A stretch of DNA of 64,000 bases from Halorubrum depositum (GTDB taxonomy: Archaea > Halobacteriota > Halobacteria > Halobacteriales > Haloferacaceae). A program made the translations under genes and the position numbers. The stretch is from positions 1,240,001 through 1,304,000 of the forward strand of contig NZ_VCNM01000001.1 in assembly GCF_007671725.1 (NCBI RefSeq), read 5' to 3'. The notes under the pieces are model-generated. The model saw only the letters and a program-made list of their open reading frames with translations, was not told the origin of the DNA and did not search any database. Numbering within the stretch: position 1 is the first letter of the stretch; every line of letters starts with the position of its first letter. Of the stretch, positions 6,564 through 13,618 are shown one piece after another.

Positions 6564-7517
6564 TCAGACTGCGTCGTCTTCAATATCATCGAGGTAATCA
6601 CCTAACTCATCCACAGGCGACACATCCACACCCTGCGGCTCGTATGTGTCATAAACTGTCTCGATTGATTCTCGGATTTTCTCGGTATGGTCTTTGTCGG
6701 GTTTCCGCTTCAACTCGAAGTAATCCATCCATTTTTGAGACCACTCTTCGAGGTCGGCTTCGATGAGTTTCAGAGCCTCCTCGTTGGACGGCTCGTAATA
6801 CCCCCTTGCTCGTCGCTCTATATCGATACCTCTGAGTTGTCCTGTAAACGGGTTAACAGTCGCATTAAGACGCTCTCGAACCTTATCTGCGTAATTGGAC
6901 AGAGTTCGCTCTCCTACATCTGTATACTTGGTTACTTCGTTGTCAACGACAGCATCGATAAGTCCCGTATGATATACATCATCTAATTGGTCTCGTAGCA
7001 GGATTAACGCCAGCGGGACTGCTACCTTATCCGTTGCTGGGATTGTTAAATCATCAGGGATTTTGGCGGCATCAATGTCAGCATTATAGTTGCTGTGTAG
7101 TCGGTCTACCCAATCTGACTGCGTACCTGTGGATTTATCCACATACGCCTCTGCCTGTAATTCGAGAACCATCACATAGTCATAAATGGCTTTACTGAGG
7201 TACTGCCCGATTTTACGCTGTGAGTACACTCTACGAGCCTCTGCTCGGAACCTGTCTGCGAGGTCTTCTGGGCATCTGAAAGAGATTTCACTCGTCTCTC
7301 CACGAGTGTACGAATGAGGGTCGAGACGGTCTTCGGGAACATACTTAGAAGTTAATCTATGTTGGAGTACCTGTTGCGTTGGTGTTGGGTTAACTTTGAA
7401 CCTGATGACATCAATCAGAACAGCCTGCTTATACCCTCTACCGCCGTAATACTGCTCCGAATAGTTTACTAACGCTTCATACGATTCGTTCGAAATGGAA
7501 TATCCTAAGTGTTCCAT
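6564..7517 (-). CDS. RHH-like protein, candidate replication or partition protein
   Basis: A 317-residue protein, the largest orphan of the element. Residues about 75-116 (SEISFRCPEDLADRFRAEAR, then KIGQYLSKAIYDYV) look like a ribbon-helix-helix DNA-binding unit, and residues 5-40 (YSISNESYEALVNYSEQYYG) resemble another. The C-terminal two-thirds are helical and charged with no recognised catalytic motif. The gene lies next to the candidate origin (start at 7517, inverted repeats from 7631) and its 3' end faces the iteron-like repeats. A TATA-like box 28 nt upstream gives a leaderless transcript. By position it could be the replication initiator or a copy-control protein; that is inference. 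Confidence 0.6.
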   Translation of the reverse strand: MEHLGYSISNESYEALVNYSEQYYGGRGYKQAVLIDVIRFKVNPTPTQQVLQHRLTSKYVPEDRLDPHSYTRGETSEISFRCPEDLADRFRAEARRVYSQRKIGQYLSKAIYDYVMVLELQAEAYVDKSTGTQSDWVDRLHSNYNADIDAAKIPDDLTIPATDKVAVPLALILLRDQLDDVYHTGLIDAVVDNEVTKYTDVGERTLSNYADKVRERLNATVNPFTGQLRGIDIERRARGYYEPSNEEALKLIEADLEEWSQKWMDYFELKRKPDKDHTEKIRESIETVYDTYEPQGVDVSPVDELGDYLDDIEDDAV

Positions 7518-7538
7518 ATGTCAGTAAACGGATACCAA

Positions 7539-7548
7539 CCTTATAAGT
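7539..7548 (-). promoter_or_regulatory. TATA-like box of the 317-residue gene
   Basis: The minus strand reads ACTTATAAGG, centred about 27 nt before the ATG at 7517. Confidence 0.55.
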
Positions 7549-7630
7549 TTTACTGCGATATGTAAGCGAAGAAAAAGAGAAAATACCCGTCAAACCATAT
7601 ATACGGAGTATATAGCACCACGCCCACCTA

Positions 7631-7745
7631 AAGCGGAGATATTTTTCGAGTTATTATTCTGAGATGCCTCATTTCTGAGAGTAAGCGAGCAGGGACGGAG
7701 AAACACCACTCTCATTTTCAGATGTTCCGATTTCAGGAGTTTCAG
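7631..7745 (+). repeat. Left arm of a long inverted repeat
   Basis: The outer 30 nt (7631-7660) are a perfect reverse complement of 8012-8041. Further matches stay in register towards the centre: 7671-7681 with 7991-8001, 7727-7733 with 7939-7945, and 7739-7745 with 7927-7933. Confidence 0.85.
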
Positions 7746-7926
7746 GCGTTTGTCTCGCCGCTCTCACTGGAGTTAAGAGAGATTGCGGAGGGTCTCCCGA
7801 ACCTTCCACTCACATAATGAAGTCAAAAGGAACTATACTATACTACTATACTATAATATGTAAGTTGTTTGTTGTTGTTGTTGTTGTTTGTTGTTTATTT
7901 TTCTTAGTGAGTTACTCGCCGAAACT

Positions 7927-8041
7927 CTGAAACCTCTAAAATCGGTGCCTCTCAGAAAATCACCCCCTATTCATCGTCTTCGCTCTAAGGCTCTCAGAAA
8001 TAACCCCGTGAAGAATAATAACTCGAAAAATATCTCCGCTT
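7927..8041 (-). repeat. Right arm of a long inverted repeat
   Basis: Mirror of 7631-7745. Its perfect outer 30 nt (8012-8041) overlap the start of the zinc-finger micro-ORF. Confidence 0.85.
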
Positions 8042-8157
8042 CCGTTCAACCACTGAACAAATTTAGATGGCTCTGGGTGTGTGAGTGTACCCGAGTTAAC
8101 CGTCAGAAAGACCCATACTGTACAAAATGCGGGACTGAACAGCCTACAACTTCCTGA
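8008..8157 (+). CDS. RanBP2-like zinc finger micro-protein
   Basis: A 49-residue frame from GTG at 8008 (an upstream TTG at 7888 is possible but would cross the origin core). The C-terminal half, WVCECTRVNRQKDPYCTKCG, matches W-x-C-x-C-x3-N-x6-C-x2-C, very close to the RanBP2-type zinc finger, which usually binds RNA or ubiquitin. Its N-terminal codons lie in the right arm of the inverted repeat, and its end overlaps the convergent recombinase gene by 14 nt. The well-kept finger argues that it is translated. It might regulate the origin or the recombinase; that is speculation. Confidence 0.5.
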   Translation: MKNNNSKNISASVQPLNKFRWLWVCECTRVNRQKDPYCTKCGTEQPTTS

Positions 8158-9130
8158 GTACTTCAGAGTTCGGGTCGAAGGTCTTCGGTCTCGCCTGTTC
8201 GTTCTGAATCTTTCTCGTTTCTTCTTTCAACCCGACATAGTGAGATGTAACTTCGACTGAGTGATGTCCCATAAGTTTTCTCAGTATTTCCAGATTCATA
8301 CCTGCGGCGGCTCGATGGGTCGCATATGCGTGTCGGAAGTGATGAGCGGTAGGGTAATGTAAATCTCTTCCAGCGGCGTCCTCTCCGTACACCTCGCCGA
8401 CTCCTGAACGGTCTGATACACGGCGTACTATCGTATTGATATAGTTCGGCTGTACCTGTTCAGAGTTCTGTGTAACCACCAAATACGGGCTATTTTGAGC
8501 CGTCTTATACGCATCTCGTCCTCCGTAGTCCAGCCACTCCCTCAACACAGGTTTAATTTCGGACGAGTATGGAATTTTGCGAACTCCATCCGACTTTTTG
8601 TTTCGTACTTTAATTAGGTCTTTATCCCTGTCTATCCGTTGAAGAGTGAGTTCAGAGAGTTCGGCTGTACGAACTCCAGTCTCCCAGAGCATCCGTATGA
8701 TTAGTTCTTCTCTGGTGGTCTCACAGGCTTCCACGATAACGACATACTCAGGAACCTCTACCCATTGTGTTTCTTCTCCTTTGTATTTCTCTGATAAACT
8801 CTCGGTGTTGTATTTGTGGTCTCGCAGTACCTCTGCTAAGTCTTCCTTGTCTGATTCGTTGAAGAAGTGGGCGAGGTTATCCGAGTGTTGTTTTATCGTG
8901 GTATCGTTGAGGTTACGCTCTTCCCGTAGGTATTCAACTAAATCGTACATATCCACGCTTTCGAGGTCTCTCCAGCCGTCTGCGTGGTCGTACCATTCTG
9001 TGAATTCGCCGAGAATATGGAACGCCTGTCGGTAGTTGGCTTCGGTGTTAGCGTTTCCTTCGTTTTTACTTTTAACTTCCTTTACGAATTCTCGGAGGTC
9101 AGGGTCTCGAAGCCGCTTTTTCTCACTCAT
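8144..9130 (-). CDS. Tyrosine recombinase (integrase)
   Basis: A 328-residue integrase. The N-terminal core-binding domain (about residues 10-110) contains the SAM-like helical unit. The catalytic domain shows Arg154 (TGVRTAEL), a probable Lys178/179 in the beta-hairpin (RNKKSDG), His263-x-x-Arg266 (AHHFRHAYATH), His289 (LMGHHSVEV) and the nucleophile Tyr298 (TSHYVG). All catalytic positions are present, so it is probably active. It would integrate and excise the element at the TRAM gene end. It is the second gene of an operon with the RHH regulator, overlapping it by 8 nt, and lies at the element edge as is typical. Confidence 0.93.
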   Translation of the reverse strand: MSEKKRLRDPDLREFVKEVKSKNEGNANTEANYRQAFHILGEFTEWYDHADGWRDLESVDMYDLVEYLREERNLNDTTIKQHSDNLAHFFNESDKEDLAEVLRDHKYNTESLSEKYKGEETQWVEVPEYVVIVEACETTREELIIRMLWETGVRTAELSELTLQRIDRDKDLIKVRNKKSDGVRKIPYSSEIKPVLREWLDYGGRDAYKTAQNSPYLVVTQNSEQVQPNYINTIVRRVSDRSGVGEVYGEDAAGRDLHYPTAHHFRHAYATHRAAAGMNLEILRKLMGHHSVEVTSHYVGLKEETRKIQNEQARPKTFDPNSEVLRKL

Positions 9131-9524
9131 TTAGTTCCTCTTTTATTTCTACCGTCTGTCGTCGGTTCGCTTCAGCGATAGCCTCAAAAGACAACTCTCG
9201 CATTTCTCCTGCTGGAACCTGCTCTTCCTCAACTCGCTCTCCTATCTCTTTGACATCCTCTATAATATTCATTACTTTTCCGAACTCACTCCGCATCGTG
9301 CTGATTATCTCCTTCTGCTCTTTGGTCAGTTCGCCGTCGTCTTTCTCGTTCTCTCTGGCGATAAACTCAGTCACCGAACGACGCACGAGTTCCGCTTTTG
9401 TGTTGACTTTTGGGTTCTCTTCGACAAATGATTCCCAGTTCTCGTTTGTTCCGAGGTCGAGGCGAATGGTGAACCGTAGTTCATTGTTCTCGTCTTCTCC
9501 TTCATCGTCTCCGTCGTCTGGCAT
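9123..9524 (-). CDS. Ribbon-helix-helix regulator, recombinase operon
   Basis: A 133-residue acidic protein. Residues 14-57 (NELRFTIRLDLGTNENWESF, then KAELVRRSVTEFIARE) form a ribbon-helix-helix DNA-binding domain; the C-terminal half is charged and helical, probably coiled coil, for oligomerisation. It precedes and overlaps the recombinase gene by 8 nt. Its leaderless promoter (9545-9556) lies within a few bases of the att arm repeat at 9559-9579, so a protein bound there could both repress the operon and influence recombination. It may act as a repressor or as an excision factor. Confidence 0.75.
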   Translation of the reverse strand: MPDDGDDEGEDENNELRFTIRLDLGTNENWESFVEENPKVNTKAELVRRSVTEFIARENEKDDGELTKEQKEIISTMRSEFGKVMNIIEDVKEIGERVEEEQVPAGEMRELSFEAIAEANRRQTVEIKEELNE

Positions 9525-9544
9525 ATGGTACTGTATTGTGGTAC

Positions 9545-9556
9545 TATTCTAATAAG
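9545..9556 (-). promoter_or_regulatory. TATA-like box of the RHH-recombinase operon
   Basis: The minus strand reads CTTATTAGAATA, centred about 27 nt before the ATG at 9524 and touching the right att arm. Confidence 0.5.
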
Positions 9557-9558
9557 TC

Positions 9559-9579
9559 TGTGCGTACAAAGTTCGCACT
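9559..9579 (-). repeat. Right att-flanking arm repeat
   Basis: Inverted partner of 1680-1700 (17 of 21 positions match), ending 13 bp before the right core. Confidence 0.65.
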
Positions 9580-9592
9580 GAGTAGCGTATTA

Positions 9593-9601
9593 CTGGGGCA
9601 A
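9593..9601 (+). other. attR core
   Basis: CTGGGGCAA followed by GTGAGCGCG. In frame this is TGG GGC AAG TGA, the original Trp-Gly-Lys-stop of the TRAM gene before integration. Confidence 0.85.
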
Positions 9602-9672
9602 GTGAGCGCGTCCCGGGGTGGCCCCACCCCACGGACAGTCCGGACGCCGCCGATCGGTCTCCCCCGACCGAA

Positions 9673-9719
9673 CCCCTCAGTTCGAGGGGGGTCGAAACCG
9701 CCGTTTTTTGAGCGAGCGT
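9673..9719 (+). terminator. Possible terminator displaced from the TRAM gene
   Basis: A short stem (CCCCTC with GAGGGG, 9673-9689) followed by six T residues at 9714-9719. Before integration this would have lain about 70 nt after the TRAM stop codon. Confidence 0.35.
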
Positions 9720-9734
9720 CCCCTCGCGACGAGT

Positions 9735-10238
9735 ATGGTCGCAGACGACGGTCCGGCCGACGCCGACGCGGTCGACGACGCCGAGGACGTCGACGCCGCC
9801 GAGCTGCTGGAACGGTCCGGGTTCGACGCCGACGAGAGCGTCCTCACCGACCGGCAGGCGGAGGTGCTCGCGCTCCGCGAGCGGGGGCTCCGCCAGTCCG
9901 ACATCGCCGACCGGCTCGGCACGTCGCGCGCGAACGTCTCCAGCGTCGAGGCCAGCGCCCGCGACAACGTCGAGCGGGCCCGCGAGACGGTCGCGTTCGC
10001 GGAGGCGCTCGCGGCGCCGGTCCGCGTGAAGATCGAGCCCGGCACGGACCTGTACGACGCCCCGAAGCGCGTGTACGACGCCTGCGACGACGCGGGCGTG
10101 AAGGTGAACCAGACCGCGCCGGATCTGATGAAGACGATCGGCGACCGCGCCGGCGACGCGGTCCACGGCCGCGAGGTGCGCAGCCGGCTGTTCGTCACCG
10201 TCGACGCGAACGGACAGATCCGGGTGCGACACCCGTGA
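9735..10238 (+). CDS. Tfx-family DNA-binding protein
   Basis: A 167-residue protein from the ATG at 9735 (an upstream frame to 9618 is poorly haloarchaeal in sequence). Residues about 38-75 (LTDRQAEVLALRERGLRQSD, then DRLGTSRANVSSVE) form the helix-turn-helix of Tfx proteins. The C-terminal domain (VRVKIEPGTDLYDAPKRVYD, then APDLMKTIGDRAGD) is the Tfx-specific part. Methanogen Tfx activates the fmdECB formylmethanofuran dehydrogenase operon under molybdate; in haloarchaea the target is not known. Two molybdopterin-type oxidoreductases lie further downstream, but a regulatory link is only a guess. Confidence 0.8.
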   Translation: MVADDGPADADAVDDAEDVDAAELLERSGFDADESVLTDRQAEVLALRERGLRQSDIADRLGTSRANVSSVEASARDNVERARETVAFAEALAAPVRVKIEPGTDLYDAPKRVYDACDDAGVKVNQTAPDLMKTIGDRAGDAVHGREVRSRLFVTVDANGQIRVRHP

Positions 10239-10314
10239 GCGCCGGCGGGCGCCGCAGTCTCCGAATTCCGACTCTCGCTCCGCCGGCCGCTCCGCGGCCC
10301 CCGGATCCCGCCGC

Positions 10315-11343
10315 TCACTTCTCCAGCCGCTCCGCGACCCCGACGATCGTCGCGCCCGCGGTGACGGTCCCCTCGCGGGCGATCGAGTAGACGATCCCGT
10401 CGCGGTCGGCGGTCGCGGTCTGCAGCGGCTCGAACGTCGTCGGGTCGTGGACGACCCCGAGCCGCTCGCCCTCCGCGACCTCGTCGCCGACGGCGAGGTC
10501 GCGCTCCGGGGTGAACAGCCCCGATTCGGCGGCGTTCACGCGCCCGAGGTGGTTCCGCGCGACGGTGCCGTCCCACGACTCGGGCTCGCCGGGGAGCAGT
10601 CCCTCGCGACGGAGGACGCCGAGGGTCCCTTTTAATCCGTCCTCAACCGCCTCGGGGACGACCTCGCGGCTGTGCGCGAGCTCCGGCGTGATCGCGGGAA
10701 TACGCTCCCGAGTGGCGGCGACGCGGAGCTTGCCGGCGAAGCCGCGTTCGCTCCACTCCGCGTCGGCCTCGTCGCCCGCCGCCTCCGCGAGCAGGAGGTC
10801 GGTCCCGAACGCCTCCGCGAGCGACCGGCACTCCTCGTCGCCGCGCATATAGACGGTGTGAGTGAGCATCGCCGGCGACCCGGTGTGGAGGTCGACGATC
10901 GAGTCGGCCGCGCTCGCGAACCGCCAGAGGCGGCCCGCCATGCGCTCGTGGAGCGTCCCCCCGTCGTCGCCGGGCCAGCAGCGGTTCATGTTCGAGTGGG
11001 TCGCGTCGAGCGACTCCGGCGTCGTGTACGAGACCCGGTCGAACGTGAGCGGGTCGGCGACGGGGACCGTCACGAGGGTGCCGCCGAGGTCGGCCGCGTC
11101 CGCGGTCGTCGGATCCCCGCCCGTCAGCCGCTCGTGGAGCCGACGGAGGACCGCGGTCCCGTTCACCTCGCGGCCGTGCTGGGCGGCCTGCGCGTAGACG
11201 ACGGGGCCGCCGTCCGCCGGAACGTCGAGTTCGGGCCCGTCCGGCCCCTCCGCGAGGCCTCCCTCGCCGTAGACGTGGACGGTCGTGCGGACCGGGACGC
11301 CCGAGGGGAGCCTCGCGAGGACGAGTTCGCTGGCGTCGTGCAT
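10315..11343 (-). CDS. Succinylglutamate desuccinylase/aspartoacylase-family hydrolase
   Basis: A 342-residue M14-like zinc deacylase. The zinc motif AAQHGREVNG (HxxE) is at about residues 53-62 and a further ligand lies in IVDLHTGS. Other family signatures include SNMNRCWPGDD, where the family normally has an arginine/asparagine substrate-binding NxNR. The C-terminal part (VGDEVAEGERLGVVHDP, then GIVYSIAREGTVTAGA) is a biotinyl-like barrel. It probably hydrolyses an N-acyl amino acid or a related amide; the substrate is not defined by sequence. It faces the Tfx gene and is transcribed alone, with the ATG 120 nt from the divergent MBL gene. Confidence 0.8.
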   Translation of the reverse strand: MHDASELVLARLPSGVPVRTTVHVYGEGGLAEGPDGPELDVPADGGPVVYAQAAQHGREVNGTAVLRRLHERLTGGDPTTADAADLGGTLVTVPVADPLTFDRVSYTTPESLDATHSNMNRCWPGDDGGTLHERMAGRLWRFASAADSIVDLHTGSPAMLTHTVYMRGDEECRSLAEAFGTDLLLAEAAGDEADAEWSERGFAGKLRVAATRERIPAITPELAHSREVVPEAVEDGLKGTLGVLRREGLLPGEPESWDGTVARNHLGRVNAAESGLFTPERDLAVGDEVAEGERLGVVHDPTTFEPLQTATADRDGIVYSIAREGTVTAGATIVGVAERLEK

Positions 11344-11463
11344 ACCGGAGGGTCGGGCCTGAAGCGCTTATAAATCGGGGGCGCCGGGCGGCGTCGGCCG
11401 TCCCGCCGGGCGGCCCGCTCGACCGCGGACGCTAAGTCGGTGGGTCGACGAGACGGAGCCGAG

Positions 11464-12291
11464 ATGCGGGTCACGCTCCTCGGCACCGGCGACACGACGG
11501 GGACGCCGACCGTCGGCTGCGACTGCGACACCTGCGCCGCGGCCCGCGAGCGGGGAGTGTCGCGCTCGCGGTTCTCCGTCCACGTCGCCAACGAGCGCAC
11601 CGGCGAGTCGCTGCTCGTCGACTTCAGCCCGGACTTCAGACAGCAGTTCCTCGACGCCGACGTTCCCCTCCCCGACGCCGGGGTCGTGACGCACATCCAC
11701 TTCGACCACCTCGACGGGCTCGGCAACGTCTACCGGCTGGTCGACGGGCTCCCGGTCCACGCGCCGAACGAGACCGACCCCGCCACAGACGAGAGCGTCG
11801 CCGAGACGATCCGCGCGAAGTACGACTACCTGGAGGACCGGATCGGCGTCCACGCCCGCGAGCCGTTCGAGCCCTTCGAGACCTGCGGGCTCGAGATCCG
11901 GTTCGTCCCCGTCGACCACCCGCCCCTCCTCTGTTACGGCGTCGTCATCGAGGACCCGGAGACGGGCGCGACGCTCTCGCTGACCGGCGACACGAGCTAC
12001 GACGTGCCCGAGCGCTCCCGCGAGGCGCTCGCCGGGGCCGACCTCCTCTTGGCCGACGCCATCGTCCCCGCCTCGCTCTGCGAGCACCACCCGATGGGCG
12101 GGCGCCACGAGGGGCCCGACGGCGTCCCGCGCACGTTCGGCACGAAGCACATGACCCGGGAGGGGGCGCTCGCGCTCGCCGACGAGCTTGACGCCGACCG
12201 CACTCGGCTCGTCCACGTCGCGCACTACTACCCGCCGGACGAGGCGTTCGCGGAGCCGCTCGCGGTCGACGGTGAAGTGTACGAGCTATAG
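11464..12291 (+). CDS. Metallo-beta-lactamase-fold hydrolase (PhnP/PqqB type)
   Basis: A 275-residue protein. It begins MRVTLLGTGDTTGTPTVGCD with a CDCDTC cysteine cluster, as in PhnP-type phosphodiesterases where an extra zinc is bound. The catalytic zinc motif is THIHFDHLDG, a later Asp is in LSLTGDTSYD, and the last His lies in VHVAHYYPP. It likely cleaves a small phosphodiester or related ester. The ATG at 11464 is preferred because it opens the conserved strand. Its stop overlaps the end of the convergent MFS gene by 6 nt. Confidence 0.8.
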   Translation: MRVTLLGTGDTTGTPTVGCDCDTCAAARERGVSRSRFSVHVANERTGESLLVDFSPDFRQQFLDADVPLPDAGVVTHIHFDHLDGLGNVYRLVDGLPVHAPNETDPATDESVAETIRAKYDYLEDRIGVHAREPFEPFETCGLEIRFVPVDHPPLLCYGVVIEDPETGATLSLTGDTSYDVPERSREALAGADLLLADAIVPASLCEHHPMGGRHEGPDGVPRTFGTKHMTREGALALADELDADRTRLVHVAHYYPPDEAFAEPLAVDGEVYEL

Positions 12292-13485
12292 CGTCCCGGT
12301 TACACCGATCGTCCGCCTCCGAACGACCGCGAGCCCACCGATCGACAGCAGTCCGAGCAGCGCGCCGACGGCGAGCGTCGGGAACGCGAGGGAGTACCCC
12401 GACCGGTCGAGGACGAGTCCGAAGACGACGGGCGAGATCACGGTCGTCGTGAACCCGACCAGCGACTGAACGGAGAGGGCGGTTCCGACGTGCGCGTCGT
12501 CGACGACTTCCGTCACCATCGTCGATGTCGGCGCGCTGTCCATCGTTATGACGACGCCGTACGCGAGGACGATCGGGACGAGCGCGACGATCGGAAGATC
12601 CCCGAGCAATCCGAAGACGAGGCTCAGCGACGCGCTCGCCGTCAGTCCGATCGCGATCGTCCGCGGGCGTCCGATCCGATCGCTGAGCCAGCCGCCGGTC
12701 AGGTTTCCGACGCTGCCGAGCGCGATCATCGAGCCGACGACGAACCCCGGAAGCAGCGCCGACCCGGTGGCTGCGAACGCGGGTGCCGCCACGAGGAACG
12801 CCAAGAGCCAGTTCCGCGCGCCGAACAGCTCCCAGTTGTGCCAGGCGTAGACGCTGACCGTCAACAGGTACTCGCGGTTCCCCAACACCGAGCGATCGAA
12901 CCCTGCACCGCCGCCCTCCGCCCGGTCGGGGTGATCGCGGGTCAATCCGAGCATGAACGGCGGCACGAACAGCGCACCGGCGCTCGTGGAAGCGATCGCG
13001 AGCCGCCAACTGACCGCGTCGGCGATCGCGGTCGAGAACACGAACGAGAGCCCGGACCCGAGCGAGAACGCGCCGATGTACAGCCCGAGCGCCCGGCCGC
13101 GCGCCGATTCGGGGAACCAATCCGTGACGAACCGCATCCCCGGGACGTAGACGCCGGCCATGAACAGGCCGGAGCAGAATCGAAGCCCCGTCCCCGCGAC
13201 GAACCCGTCCGCGACGCCGGCGAACAGGAGGCTCGGACCTCCGGCCCCGGCCGCTCCGACCGCGATCACCCACCGAGGCGAGTAGCGGTCCGCCAACCAG
13301 CCCGCGGGGACGATCGCCACGAGATAGCCCGCCTGGAACGCCCCGAAAATGATCCCGGCTTCGGTCCCCGAGAGACCCCACTCGTCGACGACGGACGGCA
13401 GGACGGCGGAGTAGTTGAACCAGACGAGGACCGAAAAGAACAGCGACGCCGCGGTCACGACGAGCACCCGGCGGCGTTCACGCAT
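12286..13485 (-). CDS. MFS transporter
   Basis: A 399-residue permease with about 12 membrane helices. The conserved loop between helices 2 and 3 is present (GWLADRYSPRW), and the second half repeats it (GGWLSDRIGRPR). I start at the ATG at 13485 (MRERRRVLVVTAASLFFS), which places the first helix right after a basic cytoplasmic stretch; the much longer open frame upstream overlaps the next gene. The sequence resembles nitrate/sugar-type MFS carriers in general, without a specific substrate signature. Its end overlaps the MBL hydrolase by 6 nt, convergent. Confidence 0.8.
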   Translation of the reverse strand: MRERRRVLVVTAASLFFSVLVWFNYSAVLPSVVDEWGLSGTEAGIIFGAFQAGYLVAIVPAGWLADRYSPRWVIAVGAAGAGGPSLLFAGVADGFVAGTGLRFCSGLFMAGVYVPGMRFVTDWFPESARGRALGLYIGAFSLGSGLSFVFSTAIADAVSWRLAIASTSAGALFVPPFMLGLTRDHPDRAEGGGAGFDRSVLGNREYLLTVSVYAWHNWELFGARNWLLAFLVAAPAFAATGSALLPGFVVGSMIALGSVGNLTGGWLSDRIGRPRTIAIGLTASASLSLVFGLLGDLPIVALVPIVLAYGVVITMDSAPTSTMVTEVVDDAHVGTALSVQSLVGFTTTVISPVVFGLVLDRSGYSLAFPTLAVGALLGLLSIGGLAVVRRRTIGVTGTL

Positions 13486-13618
13486 CCGTGTGAGGTCCTC
13501 CTCGACGGCGGCGATGGTTCTTTGGGTTCCGGCGATCGGTCTCCGCCCCGAGTGTGCGAACCGGAGTAGCGTCGACGGGCTGTACCCTTTTGCCTCGGTA
13601 GCACGTAGCCCGATCGAG

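Larger units (their letters stand above)
7631..8041. other. Candidate replication origin
   Basis: Two inverted arms of about 115 nt (7631-7745 and 7927-8041) flank a 181-nt centre. The centre contains a very AT-rich run with repeated CTATA units (about 7833-7860) followed by a run of GTT triplets (7864-7896). An AT-rich unwinding zone between inverted protein-binding repeats, next to a DNA-binding-protein gene, is the usual layout of a plasmid origin. No match to the haloarchaeal Orc1/Cdc6 origin box was noticed. Confidence 0.5.
1660..9601. mobile_element. Integrated plasmid or provirus-like element (about 7.9 kb)
   Basis: The boundaries are two copies of CTGGGGCAA (1660-1668 and 9593-9601). 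The left copy is the 3' end of the TRAM gene; just after the right copy the high-GC chromosome resumes. Inside, base composition is visibly AT-richer, codon use differs, and nearly all genes are orphans. The element carries its own tyrosine recombinase (8144-9130) and a ribbon-helix-helix gene at the right end, a PIN-like gene, two Tat lipoproteins, a string of tiny genes at the left end, and a candidate replication origin at about 7631-8041. No capsid, spike or terminase gene is recognised, so an integrated plasmid is more likely than a classical provirus, though a small pleomorphic virus cannot be excluded. Confidence 0.9.

Noticed and set aside
6247-8041. CRISPR array
   Set aside because: The repeats are too few, too short and irregular, there are no equal-length spacers, and no cas genes are in the window.
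1660-9601. Virus-structural genes in the element
   Set aside because: No capsid, terminase, spike or pleolipovirus-like ATPase could be recognised, so I do not call it a provirus.
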